NCBI GenBank assembly: GCA_016098155.1
Contig: JAAAJB010000081.1
Location: 1-64,000 of the forward strand
DNA length: 64,000 nucleotides
DNA from: Actinomortierella ambigua
Taxonomy: Eukaryota; Mortierellomycota; Mortierellomycetes; Mortierellales; Mortierellaceae
Direction: 5' to 3'
Shown here piece after piece: positions 1 to 10,976 of the stretch (position 1 is its first letter; the number at the start of each line of letters is the position of its first letter). Position numbers and translations under genes: made by a program. The notes beneath the pieces were generated by a model that did not search any database, was not told where the DNA came from, and saw only the letters and a list, made by a program, of their open reading frames with translations.

Positions 1-53
1 TCCCCTGGGTTCTTCTCCCCCCCCCCCCCTTTTTTTTTTTTTTTTTTTTTTAG

Positions 54-3000
54 AAAAAACTGATGGCTCGCTCCGAGCGTGTCAAGTCCATGGACTTTCA
101 CCCTACGGAACCCTGGATCCTTGCCTCCTTGTACGATGGCCATGCCTACATCTGGAACTATGAAACCCAGGTAAAAATTGATAAAAAGCATGGATCAATG
201 GTATGATCCATAAAGCGGAGGAGGTTACTTCTACTTACACTTTGACCCTTTTCACATTTATGAATATATTCTTCTTTGTAGGCTCTTGTCAAGACATTCG
301 AGGTGACTGATCAGCCAGTCCGCGCTGCAAAGTTCATTGCTCGCAAGAACTATGTGATTACGGGATCGGACGACATGCAGCTTCGTGTCTTCAACTACAA
401 CACGCACGAGAAGGTGCATAGCTGGGAGGCCCACAGCGACTATATTCGATGCATTGCTGTCCACCCAACATTACCCTATGTTCTGTCCGGATCCGACGAT
501 ATGACCATTCGTCTTTGGGACTGGGAGAAGGGCTGGAAGTGCCTTCAGGTAAGGAATTTGGGCGGGAAAATGAGTGATAAAAAGATGCTGTGAAAGAGAG
601 ATTAAATACCGCATTGTCCAATGGCGCCACGTTGTACCTCGAGGAGCGAGGGAAAAAAATGGAAAAGCGTTCATTATAATAACACACTTCACTTGCCCTT
701 TTTTTTTAAAAAAGACTTTCGAGGGCCACACCCACTTCATCATGTGCGTGACGATCAACCCCAAGGATACCAACACGTTTGCATCAGCCTGTGTGGACCA
801 GACGGTCAAGGTCTGGTCGCTTGGCTCTGGTGTCCCCAACTTTACACTGGAGGGTCACGATAAGGGTGTCAACTGGGTCGACTACTACTACGGTGGCGAG
901 AAACCCTATCTAGTCACTGCCGCTGATGATCAGTAAGTTCAAGAGGACGATGGAGAACGAAAGTCTGTTAGTGCCAACCCTTCATTTCGCTCACACATCT
1001 TGGCTCTGCATGGTTTTTTTTCTTCCTTTTTCTTTAAAGGCTAGTCAAGATTTGGGACTACCAGAACAAGACATGTGTGCAGACACTCGAGGGCCACACG
1101 CAGAACGCGACGTTTGCATGCTTCCACCCGGAGCTGCCGATTATTATTTCGGGTTCTGAGGATGGCAGTGTCAAGGTGTGGCATTCTAACACGTACCGAC
1201 TGGAGAACACGCTCAACTATGGCCTGAACCGCGCCTGGGCGGTCGCCTACAAGCGATCGTCGAACGATGTCGCTCTTGGTTTCGATCTGGGTTCTGTCGT
1301 GGTCAAGCTCGGCCGCGAGGAGCCGACGGTGAGCATGGATAGCGGTGGAAAGGTCATCTGGGCCAAGCACAATGATATCCAGACGGCGAACGTCAAGGCT
1401 GCCATGGGTAAGGGCATATGTTCAGTACCATCTCCCCTTTTTTTGTTTTTTTTTCTCATTCCACATCAGTGTTCACCCTCTCTCTCTCTCTTTCCACGAC
1501 TGTGCTGAGACTGCTCCTTTCGCGCGTGTCTTTTCTTACCGTGTCATTGTACTCTAACTAACTATCTATTTACCTGTGTGTGTGTCTTTTCTTAGGCGAC
1601 GAGACAAAGGATGGCGAGCGCATTGCCTGTGCGGCCAAGGATCTCGGCAGCTGCGAAGTGTACCCGCAGTCGATGCAGCACAGCCCGAACGGACGTTTTG
1701 TGGTGGTGTGCGGCGACGGCGAGTACATCATCTACACGGCGCTGGCGTGGCGCAACAAGGCGTTCGGCAGCGGTCTCGAGTTTGTGTGGGCGTTGGATTC
1801 GAACGAGTATGCAGTGCGCGAGTCGACGAACAAAGTCAAGGTGTTTAAGAACTTTAAGGAGAAGCCGGGTCAGATCCGATTGAACTATTCTGCGGAGGGA
1901 ATCTTTGGCGGTACGTTGTTGGGTGTCAAGTCATCGAGCTTTTTGAACCTGTACGATTGGGAGACTGGACTGACGGTCCGTCGGATCGACTGTAACCCCA
2001 AGAACGTGTACTGGTCCGACAGTGGCGATCTGATGACGATCGCGTGCGAGGATGCGTTCTATGTGCTGCGCTATCACCGCAACGCGTATGCGCAGTTTGT
2101 CGAGGCCGGTGGCCAGGTCGGCGAGGAAGGTGTGGAGGAGGCGTTGGAGTTTGTGACGGAGATCCCGGAGCAAGTCAAGACGGGCTGCTGGGTGGGCGAT
2201 TGTTTCATCTACACGAATGCGTCGAACCGACTCAATTATTTGGTGGGAGGACAGGTGCAGACGATTGCGCATTTTGATCTGCCGATGTATCTGTTGGGAT
2301 ACATCCCGCGTGACAACCGGCTGTACCTGGTGGACAAGGATGTGAACATTGTGAGCTATGCCATCTCGTTGACGGTGATTGAGTACCAGACGGCGATCCT
2401 GCGCAAGGACTATGCGACGGCCGAGTCGTTGTTGCCCCGTATCCCCGCGGACCAGGCCAACAAGATTGCACGGTTCCTGGAGGCGCAGGAGCTCAAGGAG
2501 CTTGCGTTGCAGGTGTCGACGGATCCCGAGCACAAGTTTGATCTGGCGATCCAGTTGGAGCAGCTGGGCACGGCAGCAGAGATTGCACGGGTGGCCGACT
2601 CGGAGATCAAGTGGCGGACGTTGGGCGATGCGGCGTTGAACCAGTGGCAGATGACTTTGGCAGAGGAGTGTTTTGTCAAGGCGAAGGATCTGGGGGCGCT
2701 GTTGTTGATCTATACGTCGAGCGGCAATGCCGAGGGAATGGAGCGATTGGCGGCGATGGCCCAGGAGGCCGGCAAGAACAACGTCACGTTTGCGTGCTGG
2801 ATGGCGTTGGGTCAGGTCGATCGGTGCATTGAGCTGTTGATCAGCACGGACCGCTTGCCCGAGGCCGCGATGTTGGCCCGTACCTATCGCCCAACGGAGG
2901 TCACGCGCGTTGTCCAGCTCTGGAAGGAGTCGCTCGTTGCGGCGGGCAAGACCAAGGCCGCTCAGGCGTTGGCGGACCCGACGGAGCATGAAGATCTGTT

Positions 3001-3265
3001 CCCAGAGCTGCGTGAGGCGATCGCCGAGATTGAGAACGGCGGTGGGTATGAGCATGCCGAGCAAGAGTATGTCTACGACGAGGGTCATGATATCGATGCT
3101 GCTGGCGATGTCCATGTCGATGTTGATGTCGATGTCGATGCAGAGGGTTTTGGTGAGGAAGCCTACCACCACCAAGAGTTTGCGGAAGAGGCCGAGCTCG
3201 ATGATGAGGAGGCAGAGTTTGCACAGGCAGAGGAAGGCCAGGAGGATGAGGATGCTCTGTTGTAA
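54..3265 (+). CDS. SEC27: Coatomer subunit beta-prime (COPI; Sec27/COPB2), 5' partial
   Basis: Exons 54-170, 282-548, 715-932, 1040-1407 and 1596-3265 join in one frame. The first visible exon follows a T-tract and TAG acceptor (51-53) and starts [11 protein letters not shown], which in COPB2 comes after a short N-terminus; the true start codon is therefore in an exon left of the window. WD40 blades occupy roughly the first 300 residues (for example [31 protein letters not shown]), followed by the coatomer WD-associated alpha-solenoid ([41 protein letters not shown]). The family is part of the COPI coat that binds KKxx cargo for Golgi-to-ER retrieval. The C-terminus is an unusual acidic tail with alternating Asp-Val residues (about 3100-3262). 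Convergent with the PTPA gene. Identification is very secure. Confidence 0.96.
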
Positions 3266-3500
3266 GACAAAGGCTAACCAACAAAAAGAAAAAGCAACAT
3301 TCAACATATCGTTGTGTCCCGGTCGTCCTCTCATATCAAGAACCCCATCATCCATCAAACACTGACGATGACAGCAACGACAATAACCAACAAAAAAAAG
3401 AGGGTATTTTTCGGACAATTTTTTTTAAAAAGTCAAGCCGATTGCGGGCGTAATAAAGGATTGCAGTTTTTTTTTAATGGACACAATTCGAGCGAGAAAA

Positions 3501-3506
3501 AATAAA
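3501..3506 (+). terminator. Candidate poly(A) signal AATAAA of the COPI beta-prime gene
   Basis: A canonical AATAAA lies 235 bases after the coatomer stop and just before the stop of the convergent PTPA gene. It is in A-rich DNA, so chance occurrence is possible. Confidence 0.35.
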
Positions 3507-3525
3507 GGGTGGAGGGAAGGAAGGA

Positions 3526-4797
3526 CTATGGTCGACGAGTGGGAGGTGGAGGCATGGCGCCGCCACGTGGAGGGGTGGCATTTGTTGGGCCAGGCGGCAT
3601 ACGACTCATCGGAGGCAGCCCACGACCCGGTAGTGCGGTAGTCGTCGAGGCCATAGTGGCCATAGGGGCAGTAGGACCCCCAGTCGTCGAGGAGGACGAA
3701 GCAGATGAGCCAGCACCAGACGAAGGATGATCGTCAGCAGTGGTGGCGGCAAGTTGGTCAGGGTGATCAGCTGGGCGCCAGGGCAAGAGGGAGCCAAAGA
3801 GGAGATGCTGTACGACAGGGAACTTGTGGAGGACCTCGGCCTTGTACATCTTGATCATGCCCGAGTTGACCTTGGGCCAGCCGGGGACGCCAGAGATCTC
3901 AAAGAGGACGGGCGAGTGTTCATGGAAGGGACCACGTTTGGTCTGGTGGATGTAACGGATGGCGGCAAAGTAGAGGTAGTCCTGTGCAAAGTCATCCACG
4001 AGCTGTGGCTGCATAACAGCAATCGGTTTGAGACGGGAGTGGTCGCGCAGCTGGGCTGAGCCCCAGAGGTAAGGCAGGAACTGATAGTCGTCGAGACCCC
4101 AGACGCCATGGGATCCTGCGGGCTCGAGCTGGTAGGTGCGCTGCAGTTTGCGGACCAGGTCGAGGTAGCGCACAAAGACGCGGAGGACGATGGCGGGGTG
4201 GTCGTCGTGGTGGAGGAAGCCAATCATCTCGAGACAGCAGAGCCAGGCGAGGAAGGCGAGCTCGTGGCCCGACCCATAGTCGATGCGGGTGCCGTGGCCC
4301 ATGCCCTGGGTCAGGTAAGGGGTGATTTCGACGATGGCGGGGTGGAGGTGCGCAGGGAGCAGGTCCTGCTGGATGGTCTGGGCCTGGTCCTCGAGCATGT
4401 GGACATAGTCGCGAAAGGCGAGGTTGCCGTAACGCTGAGGATCGGGTTTAGGGGGGACCAGGGCGATCCAGGCGTCGAGTTTGTCGAGCAGCTGGAGGAT
4501 CTTTTTCAGGTTGTCGGACTCGTGGACTTTGTCGGTGGCTCTGCGGTTGAGGACGGCGGTGTTGAGCGCCAGGATGTAGGCCATGAGGCGCGCATAGGCC
4601 TCTGACTTTTGGAAGAAGGGCAGGTCGCGCTTCTCGTCCTTGATGCATTTCACGGGCACACTGAATGGACCCTGTTCGACATTGAATGCCTCTCCTCCCT
4701 CTACTGTTGCTGCTGCTGCTGCTGATGTCGTGTTTGTAGATGGTGTCGGGTATGACGCAGACGCTGTCGAGGATGTTGGCAATGTGGCATCAGTCAT
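3526..4797 (-). CDS. RRD1: Serine/threonine-protein phosphatase 2A activator (PTPA/Rrd), peptidyl-prolyl isomerase
   Basis: Single exon, 423 residues, ATG at 4797 and TAG at 3526. The PTPA fold covers about residues 40-350, with the signature GSHGVWGLDDYQFLPYLWG, the segment IHQTKRGPFHEHSPVL and the ending VVQHLLFGSLLPW. PTPA proteins bind the PP2A catalytic subunit and help load active-site metals, and are described as peptidyl-prolyl isomerases. The N-terminus (about 35 residues) is Ser/Thr/Ala-rich and the last 70 residues are Gly/Pro/Met-rich; both look disordered. Fungi often carry two paralogs (Rrd1 and Rrd2); a long tail after the core resembles Rrd1, but that choice is an inference. 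Divergent from the TatD gene. Confidence 0.95.
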   Translation of the reverse strand: MTDATLPTSSTASASYPTPSTNTTSAAAAATVEGGEAFNVEQGPFSVPVKCIKDEKRDLPFFQKSEAYARLMAYILALNTAVLNRRATDKVHESDNLKKILQLLDKLDAWIALVPPKPDPQRYGNLAFRDYVHMLEDQAQTIQQDLLPAHLHPAIVEITPYLTQGMGHGTRIDYGSGHELAFLAWLCCLEMIGFLHHDDHPAIVLRVFVRYLDLVRKLQRTYQLEPAGSHGVWGLDDYQFLPYLWGSAQLRDHSRLKPIAVMQPQLVDDFAQDYLYFAAIRYIHQTKRGPFHEHSPVLFEISGVPGWPKVNSGMIKMYKAEVLHKFPVVQHLLFGSLLPWRPADHPDQLAATTADDHPSSGAGSSASSSSTTGGPTAPMATMASTTTALPGRGLPPMSRMPPGPTNATPPRGGAMPPPPTRRP

Positions 4798-4958
4798 GAG
4801 GATGTAAGAGGAAAGTCAAGGACAAAGAGAGACAAAGGGAGGGAGGAAGGAAAAGGGGAAATGGAAAGACACAATTGTCCCACGGGCACTCACCCAATTC
4901 CTCATTCTTGCTTCTTTCTTCCATTCATTACACTCCTCCTCCCCCCTTTTTTACAGAA
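4798..4958. promoter_or_regulatory. Short divergent promoter between PTPA and TatD-like genes
   Basis: Only 161 bases separate the two start codons, which point outward. The interval has a purine-rich half near PTPA and a CT-rich half near TatD. A TTTTTTACAG run directly before the TatD ATG looks like a splice acceptor, so part of the interval may be 5' leader or a leader intron. Confidence 0.55.
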
Positions 4959-5958
4959 ATGATTGACATTCACGCCCACATATACCCACCGACCATCCCA
5001 ACAGAATCCATCCCAGCCCTGATGCAGCGCGCCAAGGCTGCCGGGCTGGCGTCGATAGTGTCGGTCCCAGAGACACTGGTGGACGCGCGAGCGGTCCTGC
5101 GGCTCTCGATCTCGTATCCAAACTTCCTTTTCGCGTGCGCAGGGATCCACCCGGCGCAGCCGCTCCGGGACGAGGACGGGGCCACGATCGGCGTGCGTTC
5201 GGCCGTCGAGGCCGATCTCGAAGGTCTGTTTGATTTTATGGAGGAGAACCTGGGTCGGTTGGTGGGCATGGGCGAGGTCGGTCTGGATTTCACGCCCCAG
5301 GTGATCCAGTCCCCGCACAACCCACCCCGTCTGGCGACCGCCGACGATGTCAAGACGGAACAACGCAAGGTATTGGCCCGCCAGGTCAAGTTTGCGATCC
5401 AACATGGGTTGCCGCTCAATGTCCATTCGCGATCGGCAGGCCACCATGCCATCTCGTTGCTGGAGGAACTGGGCGCGACCAAGGTCGTCCTGCATGCCTT
5501 TGATGGCCAGATCAAGTATGTGCGCAAGGCTGTGGCGCTGGGCTACTACTTTTCGGTCCCGACAAGCGCGGTCCGCATCCCACAGCAACAGGCCATTGCG
5601 GAGGAGGTGCCGCTGGAGCAGCTGTTGCTCGAGTCGGACACTCCGGCGTTGGCGCCCGAAAAGGGCGTCAGTAACGTACCGTCGAACCTCGTTGTCGCTG
5701 CACAGGAAATTGCACGAGTCAAGAACGTTGATCTCGAGACTGTGGTATGTGGTTTGCAGGGTTTTGTTTGCAGTGGAATGAAGTACTGAACGAACGTGGA
5801 TTGCTCTACCTTTTAGGTCACCACACATTCACCATTGCCACCACGCCTCTTCTTTTCTCTCTCTCCCTTCTCTTTTCTTTTCTTTTCAGATCTCACAAAC
5901 AACCAGGAATGCATACAAGCTGTTTCCAAAGATAGAGCCACACCGTCCAGCAATATAG
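4959..5958 (+). CDS. TatD-family metal-dependent hydrolase (TATDN3-like)
   Basis: Exons 4959-5744 and 5890-5958 give 284 residues. I chose the ATG at 4959 because the family begins with the metal-binding HxH right at the start (MIDIHAH); an in-frame ATG at 4875 would add a non-conserved leader. Other site residues are visible: Glu in GMGEVGLDF, His in NVHSRSAGH, His in VLHAFDG and Asp in LLLESDTPAL. The short second exon encodes ISQTTRNAYKLFPK, typical of the family's last helix. TatD enzymes are Mg-dependent nucleases of the amidohydrolase superfamily; the TATDN3 branch is poorly characterised. Its 3' end converges with the septin gene. Confidence 0.92.
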
Positions 5959-6372
5959 ATTTGGTCCTCCTTTTCTTTCACGGAACATTGAAACAAAGAT
6001 GGGGGGCGTTGCCCTTATGACAAGGTCTTTTTTCTTTGGTTGTGTTAACAAAAAGACAAAGGGGGAAAGGTGAAAAAAAAAAACGGTCTATCTTCATAAA
6101 GGGCAGGTGGAAAAGGGAATCAAAGAGTACTCATCGAAACAGGGAAATGAGGTGTCGCGGCATTATTGGCTCAGAACAAAGAGATGGAACGTGGACAGAA
6201 AAAACATACTTTGAGTGCAAGGGACTGACAAAACAAGAGATAAATGAAAGAAAGAAAGAAAAAGAAAGGCACAAATGTTGACAGGAGGCAGGTCCTCTTC
6301 ATAGCTTGAAGAAACGAAGAGGAAGGGGTATTTGCTCTTCTCAATATCATACGCGATATAGCATGGTCGTTA
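5959..6372. other. Convergent intergenic region, TatD-like to septin
   Basis: About 410 bases between two facing 3' ends. A-rich with short homopolymers; no convincing ORF. Confidence 0.6.
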
Positions 6373-9300
6373 TTAGTGGGCGGTCGCATAGGTATCCAGT
6401 GTCTTGAGCCGTTTTTCCTTCTCATCAAGTTCCTGTTGTTTGTTGACCAGCATCTGCTGCATCTTTGCTTCGGCCTCCCGCAGTTTCTCATCCTCTCTTT
6501 TTTGTTGTTCCTTCCTTAAGCGCGAATGACGGTCTTCAATTTTGGATGCGCCACTAGATGTGTTTTTTTCAAGTAAGATCTGCAAGTTAGGGAGGGGAGG
6601 ACATTGGTTCTTCAAGGTCCCTATTTTTTTTTTTTTTGGCATTGTTCCAAGAGCATCAAGGAAAATAAAAAGATACGCATAGAGGGTATCGTGACAAAAA
6701 AAAATTAAACACAATAGAGGATGATGCCTACCCTCTTCTTTTTGTTTTCTTTTTTCTCTTCCTTTCTGGTTCCCCTCTTTCTATTTCTTTTTTTCTTGTT
6801 GCTGTCTTGTTTTTGCTCTTGGATCACAGTTATTTCATTCATTAAGGCAAGAGGAGATTAAACACAAGGAACTGAACGAACCAGGACAAAATATAAAAAA
6901 AAATGTGTTGATTATGTGGGATGGGAATGGTAAAAAAAAAAAAGAGAGAGAGAGAGGAAGAGTTTGTAGTGTTTTGTTGAAGGAGGTTAACAAGGAGTTG
7001 GTGAGTTTGCATACACCTACTCCGAAAGATTCTCGGCGGTGCGAGAAAGCTTCTCGGTACGATAATTCTCGTAGAGGTAGTCGTGCGTAATCTCCTTGAG
7101 GTCCTGCAGGTGTGAGCTCAACAGCGCAAAACGCAGCTTGGCAAAGTCGCAGTGCTGCGAGTTGTCGACCTCGACGATGCCCCAGGGGTACTGGCGGCCA
7201 CGGACCTTGCGGCCATTGACCATGATCTCCTCCTCGCAGCCGATCAGCGCAAAAGGCAGCAGGCCACGCAGCTCGCTGTTCTCCTCGATCGTCTCCTCGT
7301 CATCCTCCTCGGGATCGTAGGGGAAGTTGTAGATGGGGATGTTGTAGTGCTCAATGTCCTCCATGACGCGCTTCTTGAACTCTGCCAGCTCTGTAGGCGT
7401 GAATGTATCGGCCTTGCCAATCACGGGAATCACGTTGATTCTGGGGCTGAGACGCTTCATGAGCTCAATGTCGATCTCACGCAGACTAGAGAAAAGAAAA
7501 AGAAAGTGGGGAAAAGAGAACCAGAGTTGGCCAGTACGGACACATGCGAGTGAGTGGGGTGTGTCTGGAAGCCAGAGATGTGACAAGTACATCAACTTAA
7601 AATCTTGCCAATCAAGCAGTCTCTTGATCCTTGTCCTTTCTCTCCTTACCTGTGGCCAGTGGGGGTAATAAAGTAGAGCAGAGCATGGACACGGTTGTCG
7701 CGGAAGCGAGGGTTACGCTTGATGCGCGACTCCTCCGAAAGAATGTCGTCGTACTGGCGCTCAAGGTAGCCGAGAATCTCCTGGAAACTAGCATATGTGC
7801 AGAGAAGGGGGGGGGGGTAGAGAAAAAAGAGAGAGCACAGACGATAGTGCAAGGGGATGGATATTAGTATAAAACTTCAAAAGAGCACAACTAAAACCAC
7901 ACACACAACACCCGCGTATATACACGATCCAACCCAGCGAGAACGACGAATCAGAGCACCCCGCCCTGTCCCGGCCTGGGTCCGGTGTAGGCAAGGCATG
8001 GGGGAGACTGTGTTTTCCAAGGTGCTATCTTGGCCATTCTCAAGAGTACGCCACCATGTCCAGCAAGTGAGCCAAGTAGCAAGGAAGCTTAGGAGGGCAC
8101 TGAAAGGCAAGTAGGAGGTCCTTTTCTTTTTCTAGGAGGGGAAGACATCCCACCTGCTTATTCTCGCCAAAAGAGAAAAACCTGGGAGAATGAAAAAAAA
8201 GCGGCCAGCCAATCTGGCTATACCTGAATTGCTCTCTCGTTCTTTTTGTTTCTTTTATGTAGTTGGCAAGGGGATGCAGCCCTTCGGGAGAGCTCAGAAA
8301 GTCTCCCAAAGACAGGCAGAGAGAGAAAATAAAGGGACAGCGTGTTTCCAGGGAGGGAGAAAAAGAGAGGAACTGAAGAGGGAAACACACACAAAGGGAA
8401 ACAAGGACATACTAAAAGGAGACGGGGGACCAGGAGGCGACAGAAAGCAAGGGACTCGAACCCAACGAAGAACGAACCAAAATACGCAAGCACACGCACA
8501 CAGACACACACACACACACACACACAGAAATCCAATTCATGGGTCCTTACCAGTATTCGTTGTCAATCATGTCTCCAAAGCCAGGCGTGTCAACGACAGT
8601 CAGAGAGATCTTGACACCGTCCTCGTCGAGCTCTAAAGTAGGCAGACATGTTGTTTCGTTGTTTGTGATAGATGCAACCAAAAACGAGACATAGTGCAGA
8701 GAATGGGAGAGAGAAAAAAAAATAAGAAAGAGGAGAGAGATGGGTGAGTGAGCGTGTAAAAATACACAAATAAATAAGAGCACGCAAGGAAATATGTGCA
8801 TATTGGTGTTGGATTTGGTGAAGGGGTGCCTTTGTGTGGGATGAAGGTTGAGGGACCTGGCTCCAGCTCACACTCTTTTTTTTTTTGTGTATGTGCATGG
8901 TTTCCCTTCACTTCTTCTCAATGTCACTGTTCGACATACCGACGGTGTATGGCTTGATCTTGATGCCCTCCTCAATGTGAGCCATCTCGGGATCGTCGCA
9001 CTCGCGCTTGGGGACAACATCAGCATCGCACAGCGTGTTGATGAAGGTAGTGCGGCCAAGACCAGAGGCACCTAAAGACCAAAAAAAAAATCAGAAGGAC
9101 CGGCAACCGGAGCGTGAGCTTCACTTCTGGAAGTAGATGATGTGCCCTAATTCAAGACAACACAACTAGTGCGTGTCTGTGTCTATGTGTCCTTACCGAC
9201 AACCATGAGGGTGAACTGGAATCCCTTCTTGACGTTCTTTCTGCGACCAATGCGCTAGAAAATGAGAGATATGGAAGGGAGACATGACGAGTTCAAGAAC

Positions 9301-9479
9301 GCAACAGAGAAGAGATGTGTGTATGTGTGTGTGTCAGCGCTGGTTGCTTTGGTACAGTTCGGACTCTCAAGGGTGGAGTTGATGGGACAAGTGAGATGTG
9401 ATGCATGGAGAGATGCAAGAGTGCGTGCACGAGTGTGGAGGGGGGGAGAGAGTGGGAGGCATCTCCTTACGTGGGCCAT
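6373..9479 (-). CDS. CDC11: Septin, Cdc11/AspA group
   Basis: Seven exons on the minus strand: 9471-9479, 9197-9254, 8940-9071, 8551-8632, 7650-7787, 7021-7485, 6373-6553, giving 354 residues in one frame. The first exon encodes only MAH. The GTPase core shows the P-loop GASGLGRTT, the G3 motif VDTPGFGD and the G4 motif GKAD, then RQYPWGIVEV of the septin unique element and KEITHDYLYENYRTEKLS. Arg replaces the usual P-loop Lys, as I recall for Cdc11-type septins. The last exon encodes a heptad-rich tail (RLRKEQQKREDEKLREAEAK). Septins form heteromeric filaments at sites of polarity and septation. The last acceptor (TCTAG, 6554-6556) was chosen because it keeps frame and has a CTAAC branch site upstream; a nearer TTGCAG does not keep frame. 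Confidence 0.92.
8504..8526. repeat. (AC)n microsatellite in a septin intron
   Basis: About eleven perfect AC units within the intron between exons 4 and 5 of the septin gene. Confidence 0.9.
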
Positions 9480-10976
9480 GTTTATAAAAGGTAAGCTGTC
9501 GAAGCGGTGGTGGGGTTCGTTTGGGGATGAGAGAGGTAAAGGTGAGGAGTGAGTGAGGAGTTGAGGAGGAGGAGAGGAGATGTGATGAATGGGGATGGAT
9601 GAAGAAGAAAGAGAGAGAAGAGATGCAAATATGAAGGCACTCTGCTCACTTTTTCATACTTAGCAGTGGAAAGAAGAGGGCGAGAGCATTTGGAGACAAG
9701 GTTTATTTGCTTGGAAAAAGAGACACACAGACAAACAGACAACTTTACGCTACTCAAAAACCAGACTTAGACACAGACAGACATACAGACTCTTGAAAAT
9801 GAGATTGAGAGAGAAAGACAGAGGGGCAAGAGCCGGCGGAGTAGCAGATGAGGGGCAGAGGAGCCAGGTGCCCTGGAAACAAACCAAATCAACCTCATAG
9901 AGCAGCAAATTTCGTGTCAACCCAGCACCTTGCCAACTCAATTCTACACCCAGTAACGGTGCACAATAATATAGCGATAACAATGAAGCAGTGTCAAGCA
10001 TTTTTCTCAGGCACACACAGTCATTGGGTACTGATCGCCCTTGTTGTCTGCCTGACCCCCTTTCAGTCGTTCCAACCGGTAGACACCAACTGATCAAATG
10101 AACTCAACCCAAGTAGAGAGAGGGCACAGGGGGCAAAAGTCCAACAAGCAACACCCTGACTTATTCGCCACACGCACACACACGCACACACACACACACA
10201 GAACACATACACCCCTCACACTCAAATGCACAGCACAATTGCTTGGACTTTCACTCTATAGAGAGAGTAAGAGAAAAAAAAGGGCAGCAGTAGAACCGTT
10301 AGACACAACAAACATACACACGCCGATCTCCTCTGTCCGTCTTTATTTTGAATCCCATTCTGCACTGTCTGGCCAAGTGTTGGCTCGGTTGCGATCCTTT
10401 GGCCTATCTCTTCACCGCCCTGTTTCTCCATCCCTATCCACCGCGCATCCAATTGTGTAATCCTGCCTGGATGAGGCGCTTGAGAGGGGCTATTTTTTTT
10501 TCTCGAAATGGCCTGGGCCAGTGGGGAATCATCGACCGGCTACTCCTTGGAGAACAAAGACGAGGACACAAAAGGGGGTAGGGTAGGTAGTGAGGAGGAT
10601 GACGGAGTCGATGGCGCAGAGATGACAAGTAAAGAAAAATAAGACGAGTTATAGAGAAGCGAGAAGGAAGAGTGAGGGGTCACGATGGACGGAGACATTC
10701 ATGTATTTCATCTTGCAATATCTTCGCCCACATCATTTCCCCCCTACAACAATCTACATCATCATCTGCTTTGCCCCCTTCTCACTTCCCTCCCTCCTCT
10801 CCGTTACTTTCTACTCGTTCTTTTTCTTTCGCTTTTTTTTTGTCTTCTTCTTTCTTTCTCTTCCTTCCTCCTTCCTTCCTTCCATCCATCCATCCTCATC
10901 CTTCGTCTTCTCTACCTTTCTTCCTTCTCTCTTTCTCTCTTTCATTTTCTATCTTTTTCTTGAGTAACCGTCGACA
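9480..10976. other. Divergent intergenic region, septin and TCP11 genes
   Basis: About 1.5 kb between two outward-facing starts. It holds a CA-rich microsatellite (10160-10201) and a long CT-rich tract just before the TCP11 ATG (10740-10970), typical of fungal core promoters. No convincing ORF. Confidence 0.6.

Noticed and set aside
1931..3418. 495-codon ORF on the minus strand opposite the coatomer gene
   Set aside because: It is antisense to a certain, conserved coding exon, has no domain, and arises from codon bias of the plus-strand gene.
6574..6584. TTGCAG acceptor for the last septin exon
   Set aside because: It needs a phase-0 donor, but the only good donor leaves phase 2; the CTAAC branch site is also only a few bases away.
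8440..8470. T-loop-like GGGACTCGAACCC resembling part of a tRNA
   Set aside because: The flanking bases do not form a T-stem beyond three pairs, and no D-arm, anticodon arm or acceptor stem fits. It also lies in a septin intron.
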